Source: Lachnospiraceae bacterium
GTDB lineage: Bacteria > Bacillota > Clostridia > Lachnospirales > Lachnospiraceae
Assembly (NCBI GenBank): GCA_017962825.1
Contig: JAGCUO010000033.1
Location: forward strand, 1-54,242
Direction: 5' to 3'
DNA length: 54,242 nucleotides
The position numbers and the translations under genes are program-made. Under the pieces are notes generated by a model that was not told the origin of the DNA, made no database searches, and saw only the letters and a program-made list of their open reading frames with translations. This document shows, one piece after another, positions 42,619 through 51,087 of this stretch; positions within the stretch are counted from its first letter, which is position 1; every line of letters starts with the position of its first letter.

Positions 42619-44466
42619 ATGAATAAGAACGGGACCAATTATATATTCCCACTCATCACACAGGAAACCGATGACGGCCTTAGATTCTGCCTGGAAAATA
42701 CCGCTTCCGACTGCGGAATTGTCCTGTATGACAGAGCATCGGGCAGGGAACTTAAAAAGATAGCTTTTGAACCGGGTGACCGTATCGGTAATCTTTATTG
42801 CAAAACGGTTACGGGCATTCGGGCATCCGAGATTTCATATCTATATTATTCCGGATCAAGCAAAATTAGCGATCCCAGAGCAACCGGATTTGCTGCCGGA
42901 AGAGAATACGCATCACCTGTGAATGAACCTTTGAAAGCCGTGATCTGTGATTCTTGTTATGACTGGGGAAACGATGCTCATCCGCGATTGAAATTTGAAG
43001 ACAGTTTCTACTATCTGCTTCATGTAAGGGGATTTACCAAGTCTCCCTCATCGGGAGTTAAAGCTAAAGGAACCTATGCGGGAATAATTGAAAAGCTGGA
43101 TCATCTTGTATCCCTCGGGGTTACGACGGTTGAATTACAGCCCGCATATGAATTTATAGAAACGGAATGCAAACCCGGTATTGAGCCCGTGTACGGGTAC
43201 GGATCGTCAAAACCTCTTCAGGTCATTCCGGGCAAGCTGAATTACTGGGGTTACAAACCCGGATATTATTACGCACCGAAGGCAAATTATTCCTCTTCTT
43301 CGGATGCATCCAAGGAATTCAAAGATCTTGTAAAAGAACTTCACAAGCGCGGTATGGAGCTTTGTATGCAGTTTTATTTTGCTCCTGATTTTCCGGAATC
43401 GGAAGTTCTTGAAGTTCTGCGATACTGGGTGATCAATTACCACGTGGACGGTTTCCATCTGATGGGAATGAATATACCCATGAGACTGGTTTCTTCGGAT
43501 TCACTTCTGGCCGGAACCAAGCTTTTGAACGATCATCTTGAAAATGTGGATTTTGATTCACTCAAGGAATCGGGTTTCGGAAGATTTGTCGGATCATATA
43601 CGGATGATTTCAGATATCCTTTGAGGAGACTTCTGAAAGGAGATGAAGGCCAGATATCCGATACGCTTTCTTATCTGAGGTTAAATCCCGAAAACTACGG
43701 ACGCATCAATTTCTTTTCCGACTATCAGGGATTTACCATGATGGACATGGTCAGTTTCGACCGTAAGCATAACGAGGAAAACGGTGAAGACGGAAGAGAC
43801 GGAAGTGACTATAACTTCAGTTGGAACTGCGGAGAGGAAGGACCTACTCGTAAAAAGAAGATCAAAGATCTCAGGCTCAGACAGATCAAAAATGCTTACA
43901 GCCTCTTGATGCTCAGTGCCGGTACTCCTTTGATATTTATGGGAGACGAATTCGGAAATTCGCAAAACGGTAACAATAATCCCTACTGTATAGATTCTCC
44001 CGTTACCTGGCTTGACTGGAAGAATCTTAAGAAGAATTCCGAACTCACCGACTATCTCAAAGAGCTTGTTAAGCTGAGAAGAAGTCATAAGATCTTCAGT
44101 CTGGGCAGAGAGCTTTATATGATAGATACCGAAAACTGCGGATATCCGGAGATGAGTTACCATTCGGATACCGCATACAGAGTATCGTGTGAGTATTATT
44201 CCAGATCCTTCGGTATCATGTATTGCGAAGATAAGGGTGAGTCCCTTTTATATGCTGCAGTCAACATGGGATGGGACAGCAAAGTACTTGCGCTTCCCAG
44301 ACCACCTAAAGGTTTCGATTGGAAAATGAAATTTTCCACGGATCCTGAAGCAGCAAACAGCCCCTTATCACAGGAACTTGAAAAAACTATTCCCGGCAGG
44401 ACCGTAACCTTCTTTGAAACGGTCAAAACCCCCGCGGGAAGTAAAACCGGGAAGGCGAAAAAATGA
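42619..44466 (+). CDS. GH13 debranching-enzyme homologue, probably catalytically inactive
   Basis: 615 residues with the isoamylase/GlgX layout: N-terminal CBM48-like domain (about 1-105), TIM barrel (about 120-480) and C-terminal beta domain. Strong family landmarks are HVRGFTKSPSSGV, KHNEENGEDGRDG, NFSWNCGEEGPT and TPLIFMGDEFGNSQNGNNN. The catalytic sites are changed: region I reads MQFYFAPD instead of MDVVFNHT, region II reads DGFHLMG (nucleophile Asp replaced by M282, Arg by H280), the acid Glu is D305 (KLLNDHLE for KLIAEPWD) and region IV reads SDYQG (Asp replaced by Q370). Hydrolysis is unlikely. The frame is intact and the gene is coupled to DUF5662. Glycogen binding or regulation is an inference. 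Confidence 0.85.
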   Translation: MNKNGTNYIFPLITQETDDGLRFCLENTASDCGIVLYDRASGRELKKIAFEPGDRIGNLYCKTVTGIRASEISYLYYSGSSKISDPRATGFAAGREYASPVNEPLKAVICDSCYDWGNDAHPRLKFEDSFYYLLHVRGFTKSPSSGVKAKGTYAGIIEKLDHLVSLGVTTVELQPAYEFIETECKPGIEPVYGYGSSKPLQVIPGKLNYWGYKPGYYYAPKANYSSSSDASKEFKDLVKELHKRGMELCMQFYFAPDFPESEVLEVLRYWVINYHVDGFHLMGMNIPMRLVSSDSLLAGTKLLNDHLENVDFDSLKESGFGRFVGSYTDDFRYPLRRLLKGDEGQISDTLSYLRLNPENYGRINFFSDYQGFTMMDMVSFDRKHNEENGEDGRDGSDYNFSWNCGEEGPTRKKKIKDLRLRQIKNAYSLLMLSAGTPLIFMGDEFGNSQNGNNNPYCIDSPVTWLDWKNLKKNSELTDYLKELVKLRRSHKIFSLGRELYMIDTENCGYPEMSYHSDTAYRVSCEYYSRSFGIMYCEDKGESLLYAAVNMGWDSKVLALPRPPKGFDWKMKFSTDPEAANSPLSQELEKTIPGRTVTFFETVKTPAGSKTGKAKK

Positions 44467-45059
44467 GTACTCCTTATTTAGTCAGATTTGTTCAGCATTT
44501 TGTTACGATCACCAAGCACCGCATACTTGTTTGCAAAGGCTGCTTTAAGATCGGATTATATTACCAGGGACTGACTCACGATCTGTCCAAATATTCTCCC
44601 GATGAATTTCTGGTGGGAGTCAAATATTTTCAGGGAACAAGAAGCCCCAATAATGCGGAACGTGAGGATATAGGTTATTCATCCGCCTGGCTCCATCACA
44701 AAGGCAGGAACAAGCATCATTACGAATACTGGATCGACTATAACACAAGAGGCGAGATGCCGGGTGAGGACGTACTGATCCCGGTAGAGATGCCCGACAG
44801 GTATATTGCGGAAATGGTAATGGACCGAATAGCCGCATCCAAGGTTTACAAGGGAGACGAATATAAAGATTCCGATTCTCTCGAGTATTTTCTGGGTGGT
44901 ATAGAAACGACTCCCATGCATCCGAATACCAGAAAAAAGCTGTACAGATATCTGAAGATCCTTGCGATATACGGTGAAGACAAGCTTTGCAGGCTTATCA
45001 GATATGAATTGAAACACGGACGCTATATTCCAAGATCAAAAAGGTCCGGAGCAAACTAA
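44463..45059 (+). CDS. DUF5662 family protein
   Basis: 198 residues, rich in His, Tyr and Lys. Characteristic segments are HFVTITKHRILVCKGCFKIGLYYQGLTHDLSKYSPDEF, HHKGRNKHHYEYW and MPDRYIAEMVMDRIAASK. The conserved His and Asp positions (THDLSK, HHKGRNKHH) suggest an HD-like metal site, but function is not known. The ATG overlaps the stop of the GH13-like gene, so both are made together. aroC follows after 18 bases. Confidence 0.8.
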   Translation: MSTPYLVRFVQHFVTITKHRILVCKGCFKIGLYYQGLTHDLSKYSPDEFLVGVKYFQGTRSPNNAEREDIGYSSAWLHHKGRNKHHYEYWIDYNTRGEMPGEDVLIPVEMPDRYIAEMVMDRIAASKVYKGDEYKDSDSLEYFLGGIETTPMHPNTRKKLYRYLKILAIYGEDKLCRLIRYELKHGRYIPRSKRSGAN

Positions 45060-45077
45060 AAGGAAAACAAAGAACAA

Positions 45078-46181
45078 ATGGCAGGTTCTTCTTTCGGCAG
45101 AATATTCAGAATAACCACATGGGGTGAATCCCACGGACCGGCACTGGGATGCGTCATAGACGGATGCCCGGCCGGCGTTGAATTATCCGAAGCTGACATA
45201 CAGCCTTATCTTGACAGAAGAAAACCGGGGAATCCCGCTGTTGCGACTGCGAGAAAAGAATCGGATACATGTGAAATATTATCGGGAGTTTTTGAAGGCA
45301 AGACCACCGGTACTCCCATATCGGTCATTATCAGAAATTCCGACCAGCATTCACGGGATTATGACAATATAAAAGACATTTACAGACCGGGACATGCGGA
45401 TTATACCTTTGATGCTAAGTACGGATTCAGGGATTACAGGGGAGGCGGAAGAGCTTCCGGAAGGGAAACTGCGGCAAGAGTCATTGCCGGTGCAGTGGCT
45501 GTCAAGGTTTTGAACACCCTCGGTATAAAGGTTGAAGCTTATACCAGATCCATCGGTCCCGTGGAAGCGGATCTTTCAGATTATTCCAGAAGCGCCGTTC
45601 TTGCAAACGCAACCGCAATGCCCGATATAGACGCCAATGCAAGAGCACTGGAATATATCGCGGATATGAAAAACAGATCGGATTCCTGCGGCGGTGTAAT
45701 GGAATGCATTATAAGCGGAGTTCCCGCGGGCGTCGGTGATCCTGTGTTTGATAAACTCGATGCGCTTCTTGCACAGGCCGTTATGAGCATAGGAGCCGTC
45801 AAGGCGGTTGAGATCGGCGACGGATGTAAAGTAGCCGGATCGGTTGGCAGTAAGAACAACGACCAGTTTAAAGCTTCCAAAGACGGTATTACCAAAAAGA
45901 CAAATCACTCGGGCGGCATTCTGGGTGGAATAAGCGATTCGTCCGATATTATCGTAAGGGCTTCTGTAAAGCCCACTCCCTCCATCGCAAGAAGTCAGAA
46001 GACGGTGGATACAAGCGGTAATAACACAGATATCGAGATCCTCGGAAGACATGATCCCGTTATCGTACCCAGAGCGGTCGTGGTACTGGAGAGCATGTGT
46101 GCGGTTACCATACTTGATGCTCTGATGTACGGAATGACATCCAGGATAGATAATCTTGTCAGAATATATAAAAATCAGTGA
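45078..46181 (+). CDS. aroC: Chorismate synthase
   Basis: 367 residues. It catalyses the last shared step of aromatic amino-acid synthesis, removing phosphate from EPSP to give chorismate with reduced FMN. Signatures are FGRIFRITTWGESHGPALGCVIDGCPAG, RPGHADYTFDAKYGFRDYRGGGRASGRETAARV and the later HDPVIVPRAVVV. Length is standard. It lies in a mixed operon with unrelated neighbours. AAAAGG precedes the start. Confidence 0.97.
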   Translation: MAGSSFGRIFRITTWGESHGPALGCVIDGCPAGVELSEADIQPYLDRRKPGNPAVATARKESDTCEILSGVFEGKTTGTPISVIIRNSDQHSRDYDNIKDIYRPGHADYTFDAKYGFRDYRGGGRASGRETAARVIAGAVAVKVLNTLGIKVEAYTRSIGPVEADLSDYSRSAVLANATAMPDIDANARALEYIADMKNRSDSCGGVMECIISGVPAGVGDPVFDKLDALLAQAVMSIGAVKAVEIGDGCKVAGSVGSKNNDQFKASKDGITKKTNHSGGILGGISDSSDIIVRASVKPTPSIARSQKTVDTSGNNTDIEILGRHDPVIVPRAVVVLESMCAVTILDALMYGMTSRIDNLVRIYKNQ

Positions 46182-46192
46182 GGGAAACTTAA

Positions 46193-47299
46193 ATGGCAGA
46201 AGAAAAGAAGAAAGCTAAAGTTTCAAAAGAAAAACAGGATAAATATGTCGCATATATATCAACCTATACACGCGGCGATAATCATGGTATCAAGATTTAT
46301 GATGTGGATATGGAAACCGGCAGATTCAAGGAAAAGGATGAAGTCGATATATCCAACTCTTCATATGTAACGGTATCCCACAACGGTAAGTATCTGTATT
46401 CCATAACCGACCTTGGTGTCGAGTCTTATAAGATTGCTCCCGACGGAACTTTGGATCTTATCAACTTTGCACCCATCAACGGTATGAGAGGATGCTACCT
46501 TGCTACCGACTATACCGACAGATATCTTATGGTTGCAGGTTATCATGACGGAAAGCTTACCGTGCTTCATATCAAGGAGAACGGCGGAGTCGGTAAGATC
46601 ACGGATGAAGTATTCCATAAGGGTCTCGGTTCCATGGCTGACAGAAACTTCAGACCTCATATCGCAAGTGCGAGAATGACCCATGACAACAGATATATCC
46701 TTGTTGCAGATCAGGGTATGGATCACGTTAATGTCTATGAACTCAATCAGGAGACCGGTAAGATCAAGCTTGTTGATATCATCAGATGCGAACTTGAATC
46801 TTCACCCCGCCAGATCAAGCTTTCCAAAGACGGTAGATTTATCTACATTTGTCTTGAGGCTACATGCAAGATCGATGTATATGAATATACATTTGACGGA
46901 AAGGCTCCTTCTTTCGAGAAGATCCAGACCGTTGATGTAATCAAATTTGAGGATGGTGCGCCTTCCGCACTCAGCGCACTTTCTTTTTCAAGCGATTATA
47001 AATATATCCTTACAACCATTGCCGGCGATAATTCCGTTGCGATTTTTGCCGCAGACGAAAAGACCGGACTTCTTACCAAGAAGCTTGTCCTTCCCGTATC
47101 CGGAGATTATCCCAAGGATGCTGAGATCCTTCCCGGCAATAAGTTCCTTGTATCACTTAATCATGAATCCAACGAGATGTCTTTCTTTAAGCTGGACATT
47201 GAAAACGGAACCATGATCATGAACGGAGATTTTGTTAAAGTAAATACCCCCAACTGTATTCTGATCCACAAGCTCAATAACGAGACCGACGAAAAATAA
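46193..47299 (+). CDS. Lactonase-family seven-bladed propeller protein
   Basis: 368 residues. After a Lys-rich N-terminus (AEEKKKAKVSKEKQ), seven similar blades follow with repeated SHNGKYLYS, THDNRYILVADQG and SKDGRFIYI type strands. The pattern matches the 6-phosphogluconolactonase (Pgl/YkgB) lactonase family. Possible activity is 6-phosphogluconolactone hydrolysis, but many members have other or unknown roles. No signal peptide. It starts 11 bases after aroC. Confidence 0.82.
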   Translation: MAEEKKKAKVSKEKQDKYVAYISTYTRGDNHGIKIYDVDMETGRFKEKDEVDISNSSYVTVSHNGKYLYSITDLGVESYKIAPDGTLDLINFAPINGMRGCYLATDYTDRYLMVAGYHDGKLTVLHIKENGGVGKITDEVFHKGLGSMADRNFRPHIASARMTHDNRYILVADQGMDHVNVYELNQETGKIKLVDIIRCELESSPRQIKLSKDGRFIYICLEATCKIDVYEYTFDGKAPSFEKIQTVDVIKFEDGAPSALSALSFSSDYKYILTTIAGDNSVAIFAADEKTGLLTKKLVLPVSGDYPKDAEILPGNKFLVSLNHESNEMSFFKLDIENGTMIMNGDFVKVNTPNCILIHKLNNETDEK

Positions 47300-47324
47300 T
47301 TATTTTCCGAAAGGTTTATAGGCA

Positions 47325-48425
47325 ATGCTTAATCTTTCCCGTAAGGAAATGGTCTCGGAGGAGATCAGAAGACGCGGAAAAAAGAATAAGGCATTCAGAT
47401 TTTTCTCACCTCTTATAAAAGGGGTCTTGTTTGCATGGATAGGTATATGTGATTTCTGCAGCGGTCATTTGATAAAGTTTGTGCTGCTAAGCACATCTGC
47501 TTTATGCTTTATAGCATTTTGCAGTTTTTCGTTTCCTCTTTTTACGGGATCCGTTACAAATCTCGGTATCATAGATTTCAATGAGCTGGATGAAACTGTT
47601 TCGCTTGCCGACGAAGCCGAGGATTTCCTTACTGCCGATGAAGCAAGAAAGATCTTCTATAAGGATTTCAGAGGTGAGGACGGATCGCTTTATACCGGTT
47701 ATGTAAGTGTTAATTCCGAAGGACAGGAGGTCATCGCCATAGGAACCGATGACATTCTTGTTGATGTAAGCAGCGGAGAGTATACTCTGCCTGACAGCGA
47801 TACAGAAGGCAGTTCGGACCCTTATGAGGAATATGATCTTGACAGTCTTGTTTTCGACAGAAACGATTGGAGACTGCTCCTTGTTAATAAACAGCATTCG
47901 GTTCCTGCAGGATATGAATTTCCATTGGGAGAACTGGCTGCAAACGTCCAGTGTGATGAGAGAGTTATCGAAGATCTTGTCATGATGCTCAGGGACGCTA
48001 GAAATGCCGGAATGAATATCTGGATCGTATCTCCTTACAGGTCGGGAGAGAAGCAGGAGAATCTCTTTAACTATGATCTGGGCAAATACATAGATTCGGG
48101 CATGAACTATTTTGATGCATATCAGCTTGCTGCGGAAGCAGTGACGCTTCCCGGTACAAGTGAGCATCAGATCGGACTTGCTTTTGATATCGTTAATAAT
48201 GAGTATGCTCATCTCGGTGAAGGCTTCGGTGAAACCGCAGAAGGAATCTGGCTTGCCGAGAACTGCTATAAATACGGATTTATCCTGAGATATCCTGCGG
48301 ATAAAGAATACATTACAACTATTGAATACGAACCCTGGCATTTCAGATATGTGGGCAGAGAAGCTGCCGCATATATGACACTTAAGGGTCTTACACTTGA
48401 AGAATTCTGGGAGACAGTATTTTGA
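47325..48425 (+). CDS. VanY-type D-alanyl-D-alanine carboxypeptidase (M15 family), membrane-anchored
   Basis: 366 residues. A basic cytoplasmic start and two hydrophobic segments (about residues 28-45 and 50-73) anchor the protein. Residues about 75-195 form an unidentified extracytoplasmic linker domain. The C-terminal M15 zinc peptidase has SEHQIGLAFD (H281, D288) and IEYEPWHFRYVG (E336 base, H339), a full catalytic set. It should trim the terminal D-Ala of peptidoglycan stem peptides. The tgt start overlaps its stop. Confidence 0.9.
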   Translation: MLNLSRKEMVSEEIRRRGKKNKAFRFFSPLIKGVLFAWIGICDFCSGHLIKFVLLSTSALCFIAFCSFSFPLFTGSVTNLGIIDFNELDETVSLADEAEDFLTADEARKIFYKDFRGEDGSLYTGYVSVNSEGQEVIAIGTDDILVDVSSGEYTLPDSDTEGSSDPYEEYDLDSLVFDRNDWRLLLVNKQHSVPAGYEFPLGELAANVQCDERVIEDLVMMLRDARNAGMNIWIVSPYRSGEKQENLFNYDLGKYIDSGMNYFDAYQLAAEAVTLPGTSEHQIGLAFDIVNNEYAHLGEGFGETAEGIWLAENCYKYGFILRYPADKEYITTIEYEPWHFRYVGREAAAYMTLKGLTLEEFWETVF

Positions 48426-49561
48426 ATTCATGTTTTAAACTGATCAAAAAAAACGGTGAAGCCAGAAGGGGAGAGCTGATAACGGTACACGGTACGGTTC
48501 AGACTCCTCTTTTTATGAACGTCGGAACCGTGGCGGCCATAAAAGGCGGAGTTTCATCCGAGGATCTCGAGAACATCGGATGTCAGGTGGAGCTTTCCAA
48601 TACATATCATCTTCATGTTAGAACGGGAGATGATCTTATTAAGAGATTCGGCGGGCTTCACAGGTTTATGGATTGGCATAAGCCCATCCTTACGGATTCC
48701 GGCGGATTTCAGGTATTCTCCCTCGCTTCCATGAGAAAGATCAAGGAAGAGGGTGTAACCTTCCGAAGTCATATTGACGGCCATAAGATATTCATGGGGC
48801 CTGAGGAGAGCATGCAGATACAGAGCAATCTCGGTTCGACAATCGCAATGGCCTTTGATGAATGTCCTCCCGCGAAGGCTGAAAGGGAATATGTTCTTCC
48901 TTCCGTTCAAAGAACCGAAAGATGGCTCGTAAGGTGTAAGGCGGAAATGGACAGGCTTAACTCACTTGAAGATACCATCAATAAGAACCAGCTTCTTTTT
49001 GGTATCAATCAGGGTGCCGTATATAACGACATAAGAATTGAAAATGCTAAGAGGATCTCAGAACTTGATCTTCCCGGATATGCTCTTGGAGGACTTGCCG
49101 TAGGTGAGACTCACGAAGAAATGTATGATGTTATCGAGCATACCGCTCCTTTTCTTCCCACGGAGAAGCCAAGATACCTGATGGGAGTCGGAACTCCCGC
49201 CAATATTCTCGAGGCTGTTGACAGGGGAATCGATATGTTCGACTGTGTTTATCCTTCACGTAACGGAAGACACGGACACCTCTATACACACTTCGGTAAG
49301 ATCAATATTAATAATGCAAAGTATGCCGAGGACGACAGACCTATAGAAGAAGGATGCCGGTGCCCCGCATGCAGGAGATATTCAAGAGCCTATATCCGTC
49401 ACCTTCATAAATCGGGTGAAATGCTGGGACTCAGGCTTTGCGTACTCCACAATCTGTATTTCTACAATCACCTTATGGAGGAAATCCGTCAGGCGATAGA
49501 TGAAGACAGGTATTCGTCTTTCAAAAAAGAAATGCTGGATAATCTTAAAGCAGAGAAATAA
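48422..49561 (+). CDS. tgt: Queuine tRNA-ribosyltransferase
   Basis: 379 residues. It exchanges guanine 34 in Asp, Asn, His and Tyr tRNAs for a queuosine precursor. Motifs are ILTDSGGFQVFSL (general base Asp), ALGGLAVGE, the nucleophile region DMFDCVYPSRNGRHG and the zinc ligands CRCPACRRYSRAYIRHLH. The start is TTG 48422, supported by GGGAG nine bases upstream and by the conserved N-terminal distance to ARRGEL. It overlaps the upstream stop codon. Confidence 0.96.
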   Translation: MNSCFKLIKKNGEARRGELITVHGTVQTPLFMNVGTVAAIKGGVSSEDLENIGCQVELSNTYHLHVRTGDDLIKRFGGLHRFMDWHKPILTDSGGFQVFSLASMRKIKEEGVTFRSHIDGHKIFMGPEESMQIQSNLGSTIAMAFDECPPAKAEREYVLPSVQRTERWLVRCKAEMDRLNSLEDTINKNQLLFGINQGAVYNDIRIENAKRISELDLPGYALGGLAVGETHEEMYDVIEHTAPFLPTEKPRYLMGVGTPANILEAVDRGIDMFDCVYPSRNGRHGHLYTHFGKININNAKYAEDDRPIEEGCRCPACRRYSRAYIRHLHKSGEMLGLRLCVLHNLYFYNHLMEEIRQAIDEDRYSSFKKEMLDNLKAEK

Positions 49562-49577
49562 AAGGGGGGTTATGAAT

Positions 49578-50435
49578 ATGAAAAGGACACTTATCAAAAT
49601 ATCTGCTATACTTGCGGCGGTTTTCTGTATTATCGGTTTGAGATTTACGGTTAACGCTGCTCCTGTAAAAATGGCTGACGGTCAGCTATTCGATGCGGCT
49701 TATTATGCAAGTCGCAATCCTGATGTTGTTGCCGTATTCGGAACCGATCAGAACATGCTTTATCTTCATTATGCACTATGCGGCAAAACTGAGGGAAGAC
49801 TTCCCTACGATCCTTCCTACGGAAACGGTGGATCATCCTCATCGAATTCTTTTGATGCAGCTTATTACGCAGCTAAATATCCCGATGTTGCAGCTGTATT
49901 CGGATATGACCCTGTGCTTTTAAAGATGCATTATGATCTTTGCGGTAAGGCGGAAGGAAGATTTGCAAACGCAGCGGAAGAAGCAGTAGCCACGCCTGCC
50001 GCACCCGCTCCCTCTGCTGTAACACCTGCACCTGCGCCCGCACCCGTATCTACTGTAAATGACTCTTCGTTTGAGATGCAGGTATTGAATCTCTGCAATC
50101 AGCAGCGTGCAGCGTACGGACTTGCCCCTCTTTCCTGGGATGCCTCAAATCTTGCTCCCGGAGCCGCAGTAAGAGCGCAGGAGATCACTGCCCTCTTTTC
50201 ACATACAAGACCTGACGGAAGCAGCTGCTTTACCGCAGTCAGAAATCCCGGCAGATTGGGTGAAAACATTGCCGCAGGACAGCGTACTCCCGCGGAAGTT
50301 GTGGACGACTGGATGAACAGCCCCGGACACAGAGCAAATATCCTTAACGGCAAGTTTACCAAGCTCGGAGTCGGATATGTCTATGTACCCGGTGATATGT
50401 ACGGTCATTATTGGGTTCAGATGTTCTCATCATAA
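49578..50435 (+). CDS. Secreted CAP-domain protein with two N-terminal repeats
   Basis: 285 residues. GGGGGG at 49564-49569 selects ATG 49578 (MKRTLIK) over the ATG six bases earlier. A signal peptide ends near NAAP (residue 28). Two repeats of about 37 residues (38-74 and 92-128) share FDAAYYA...PDV-AVFG...L--HY-LCGK-EGR; such repeats occur in surface proteins of Lachnospiraceae and could bind cell-wall material. A Pro/Ala linker leads to a CAP (SCP/PR1-like) domain with FSHTRPDGSSC, GENIAAGQRTPAEVVDDWMNSPGHRANIL and HYWVQMF. The molecular role is unknown. It begins 16 bases after tgt. Confidence 0.88.
   Translation: MKRTLIKISAILAAVFCIIGLRFTVNAAPVKMADGQLFDAAYYASRNPDVVAVFGTDQNMLYLHYALCGKTEGRLPYDPSYGNGGSSSSNSFDAAYYAAKYPDVAAVFGYDPVLLKMHYDLCGKAEGRFANAAEEAVATPAAPAPSAVTPAPAPAPVSTVNDSSFEMQVLNLCNQQRAAYGLAPLSWDASNLAPGAAVRAQEITALFSHTRPDGSSCFTAVRNPGRLGENIAAGQRTPAEVVDDWMNSPGHRANILNGKFTKLGVGYVYVPGDMYGHYWVQMFSS
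49689..49961 (+). repeat. Two coding repeats in the CAP protein
   Basis: Copy one 49689-49799 and copy two 49851-49961, each 37 codons, with about 60 percent identical residues by eye. A Ser/Gly linker separates them. Confidence 0.8.
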
Positions 50436-50444
50436 ATATTTTAT

Positions 50445-50473
50445 TTGATACTTTTACCGATATCGTGTATCAT
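50445..50473 (+). promoter_or_regulatory. Promoter of yajC
   Basis: TTGATA (50445-50450), 17-base spacer, TATCAT (50468-50473), about 54 bases before the start. The leader has an imperfect inverted repeat around ATCATC and GTGATGA. Confidence 0.55.
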
Positions 50474-50527
50474 CAGAAAATGTGTGATGACACAAACTAA
50501 TTTCCAAAATGATCGGAGGATATAATA

Positions 50528-50896
50528 ATGAAATTCTTGCTCCTTACAGCTGAAGAAGCTGCTGCTGCAGAGGCAGCCGGACTTGGCGGCTTACTTCCTG
50601 TAGTTATCATGTACGGTATCATCATCTTCGCACTCTGGTTCTTCTTTATGAGACCCCAGAGCAAGGAGAGAAAAAAGACCCAGGAGATGCTTGCAACTCT
50701 TGAGGTAGGAGATGTAGTAGTTACCACCTCAGGCTTCTACGGAGTTCTCATTGATGTAACCGATGAAGATGTTATCGTAGAATTCGGCGGAAATCGTAAC
50801 TGCCGTATCCCTATGGAGAAATCCGCAATCGCGAGAGTCGAAAAGCCCGGACAGGCAGCACCCGCCGAGACCGACTCCAAGAAGAAGGATAAGTAA
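50528..50896 (+). CDS. yajC: Preprotein translocase accessory subunit YajC
   Basis: 122 residues. One membrane helix (about residues 21-43) with the conserved FFMRPQSKERKKTQEMLATLEVGDVVVTTSGFYG is diagnostic. The short N-terminus has an unusual Ala/Glu run (TAEEAAAAEAAG). YajC associates with SecDF and SecYEG. GGAGG before the ATG sets the start. It has its own promoter and a terminator, so it is a single-gene unit; secDF is not in this window. Confidence 0.95.
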   Translation: MKFLLLTAEEAAAAEAAGLGGLLPVVIMYGIIIFALWFFFMRPQSKERKKTQEMLATLEVGDVVVTTSGFYGVLIDVTDEDVIVEFGGNRNCRIPMEKSAIARVEKPGQAAPAETDSKKKDK

Positions 50897-50913
50897 TCTT
50901 AGATGTATAGCTG

Positions 50914-50942
50914 ACTCCCGGATTTATTTCCGGGAGTTTTTT
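50914..50942 (+). terminator. Intrinsic terminator after yajC
   Basis: ACTCCCGGA (50914-50922) and TCCGGGAGT (50929-50937) form a nine-base stem followed by TTTTT. Confidence 0.88.
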
Positions 50943-51023
50943 GCATTATTCCGGCTTGCAACATGAATATGCATAAATATTCAAAAAAAGCAAGAAATGA
51001 ATAAAATTGGATACCTCAGAACC

Positions 51024-51052
51024 TTGAAAAATAGGATTCTTTCGAATATAGT
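51024..51052 (+). promoter_or_regulatory. Promoter of the leuB-ilvD-ilvB operon
   Basis: TTGAAA (51024-51029), 17-base spacer, TATAGT (51047-51052). The leader is about 28 bases, leaving no room for a T-box or peptide attenuator. Confidence 0.7.
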
Positions 51053-51087
51053 GGAAATGTCGCACTTTTAGAAGAAGGAGATATGCC

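Noticed and set aside
47502-48431. Long minus-strand open frame (309 codons) opposite the VanY-type gene
   Set aside because: It lies wholly opposite a gene with intact zinc-peptidase motifs and has no recognisable domain or ribosome site.
50461-50500. Possible operator or hairpin in the yajC leader
   Set aside because: The inverted repeat is imperfect, with several mismatches, too weak to claim separately.
51053-51087. T-box or peptide attenuator before leuB
   Set aside because: The leader after the predicted promoter is only about 35 bases, with no terminator hairpin or leucine codon run.
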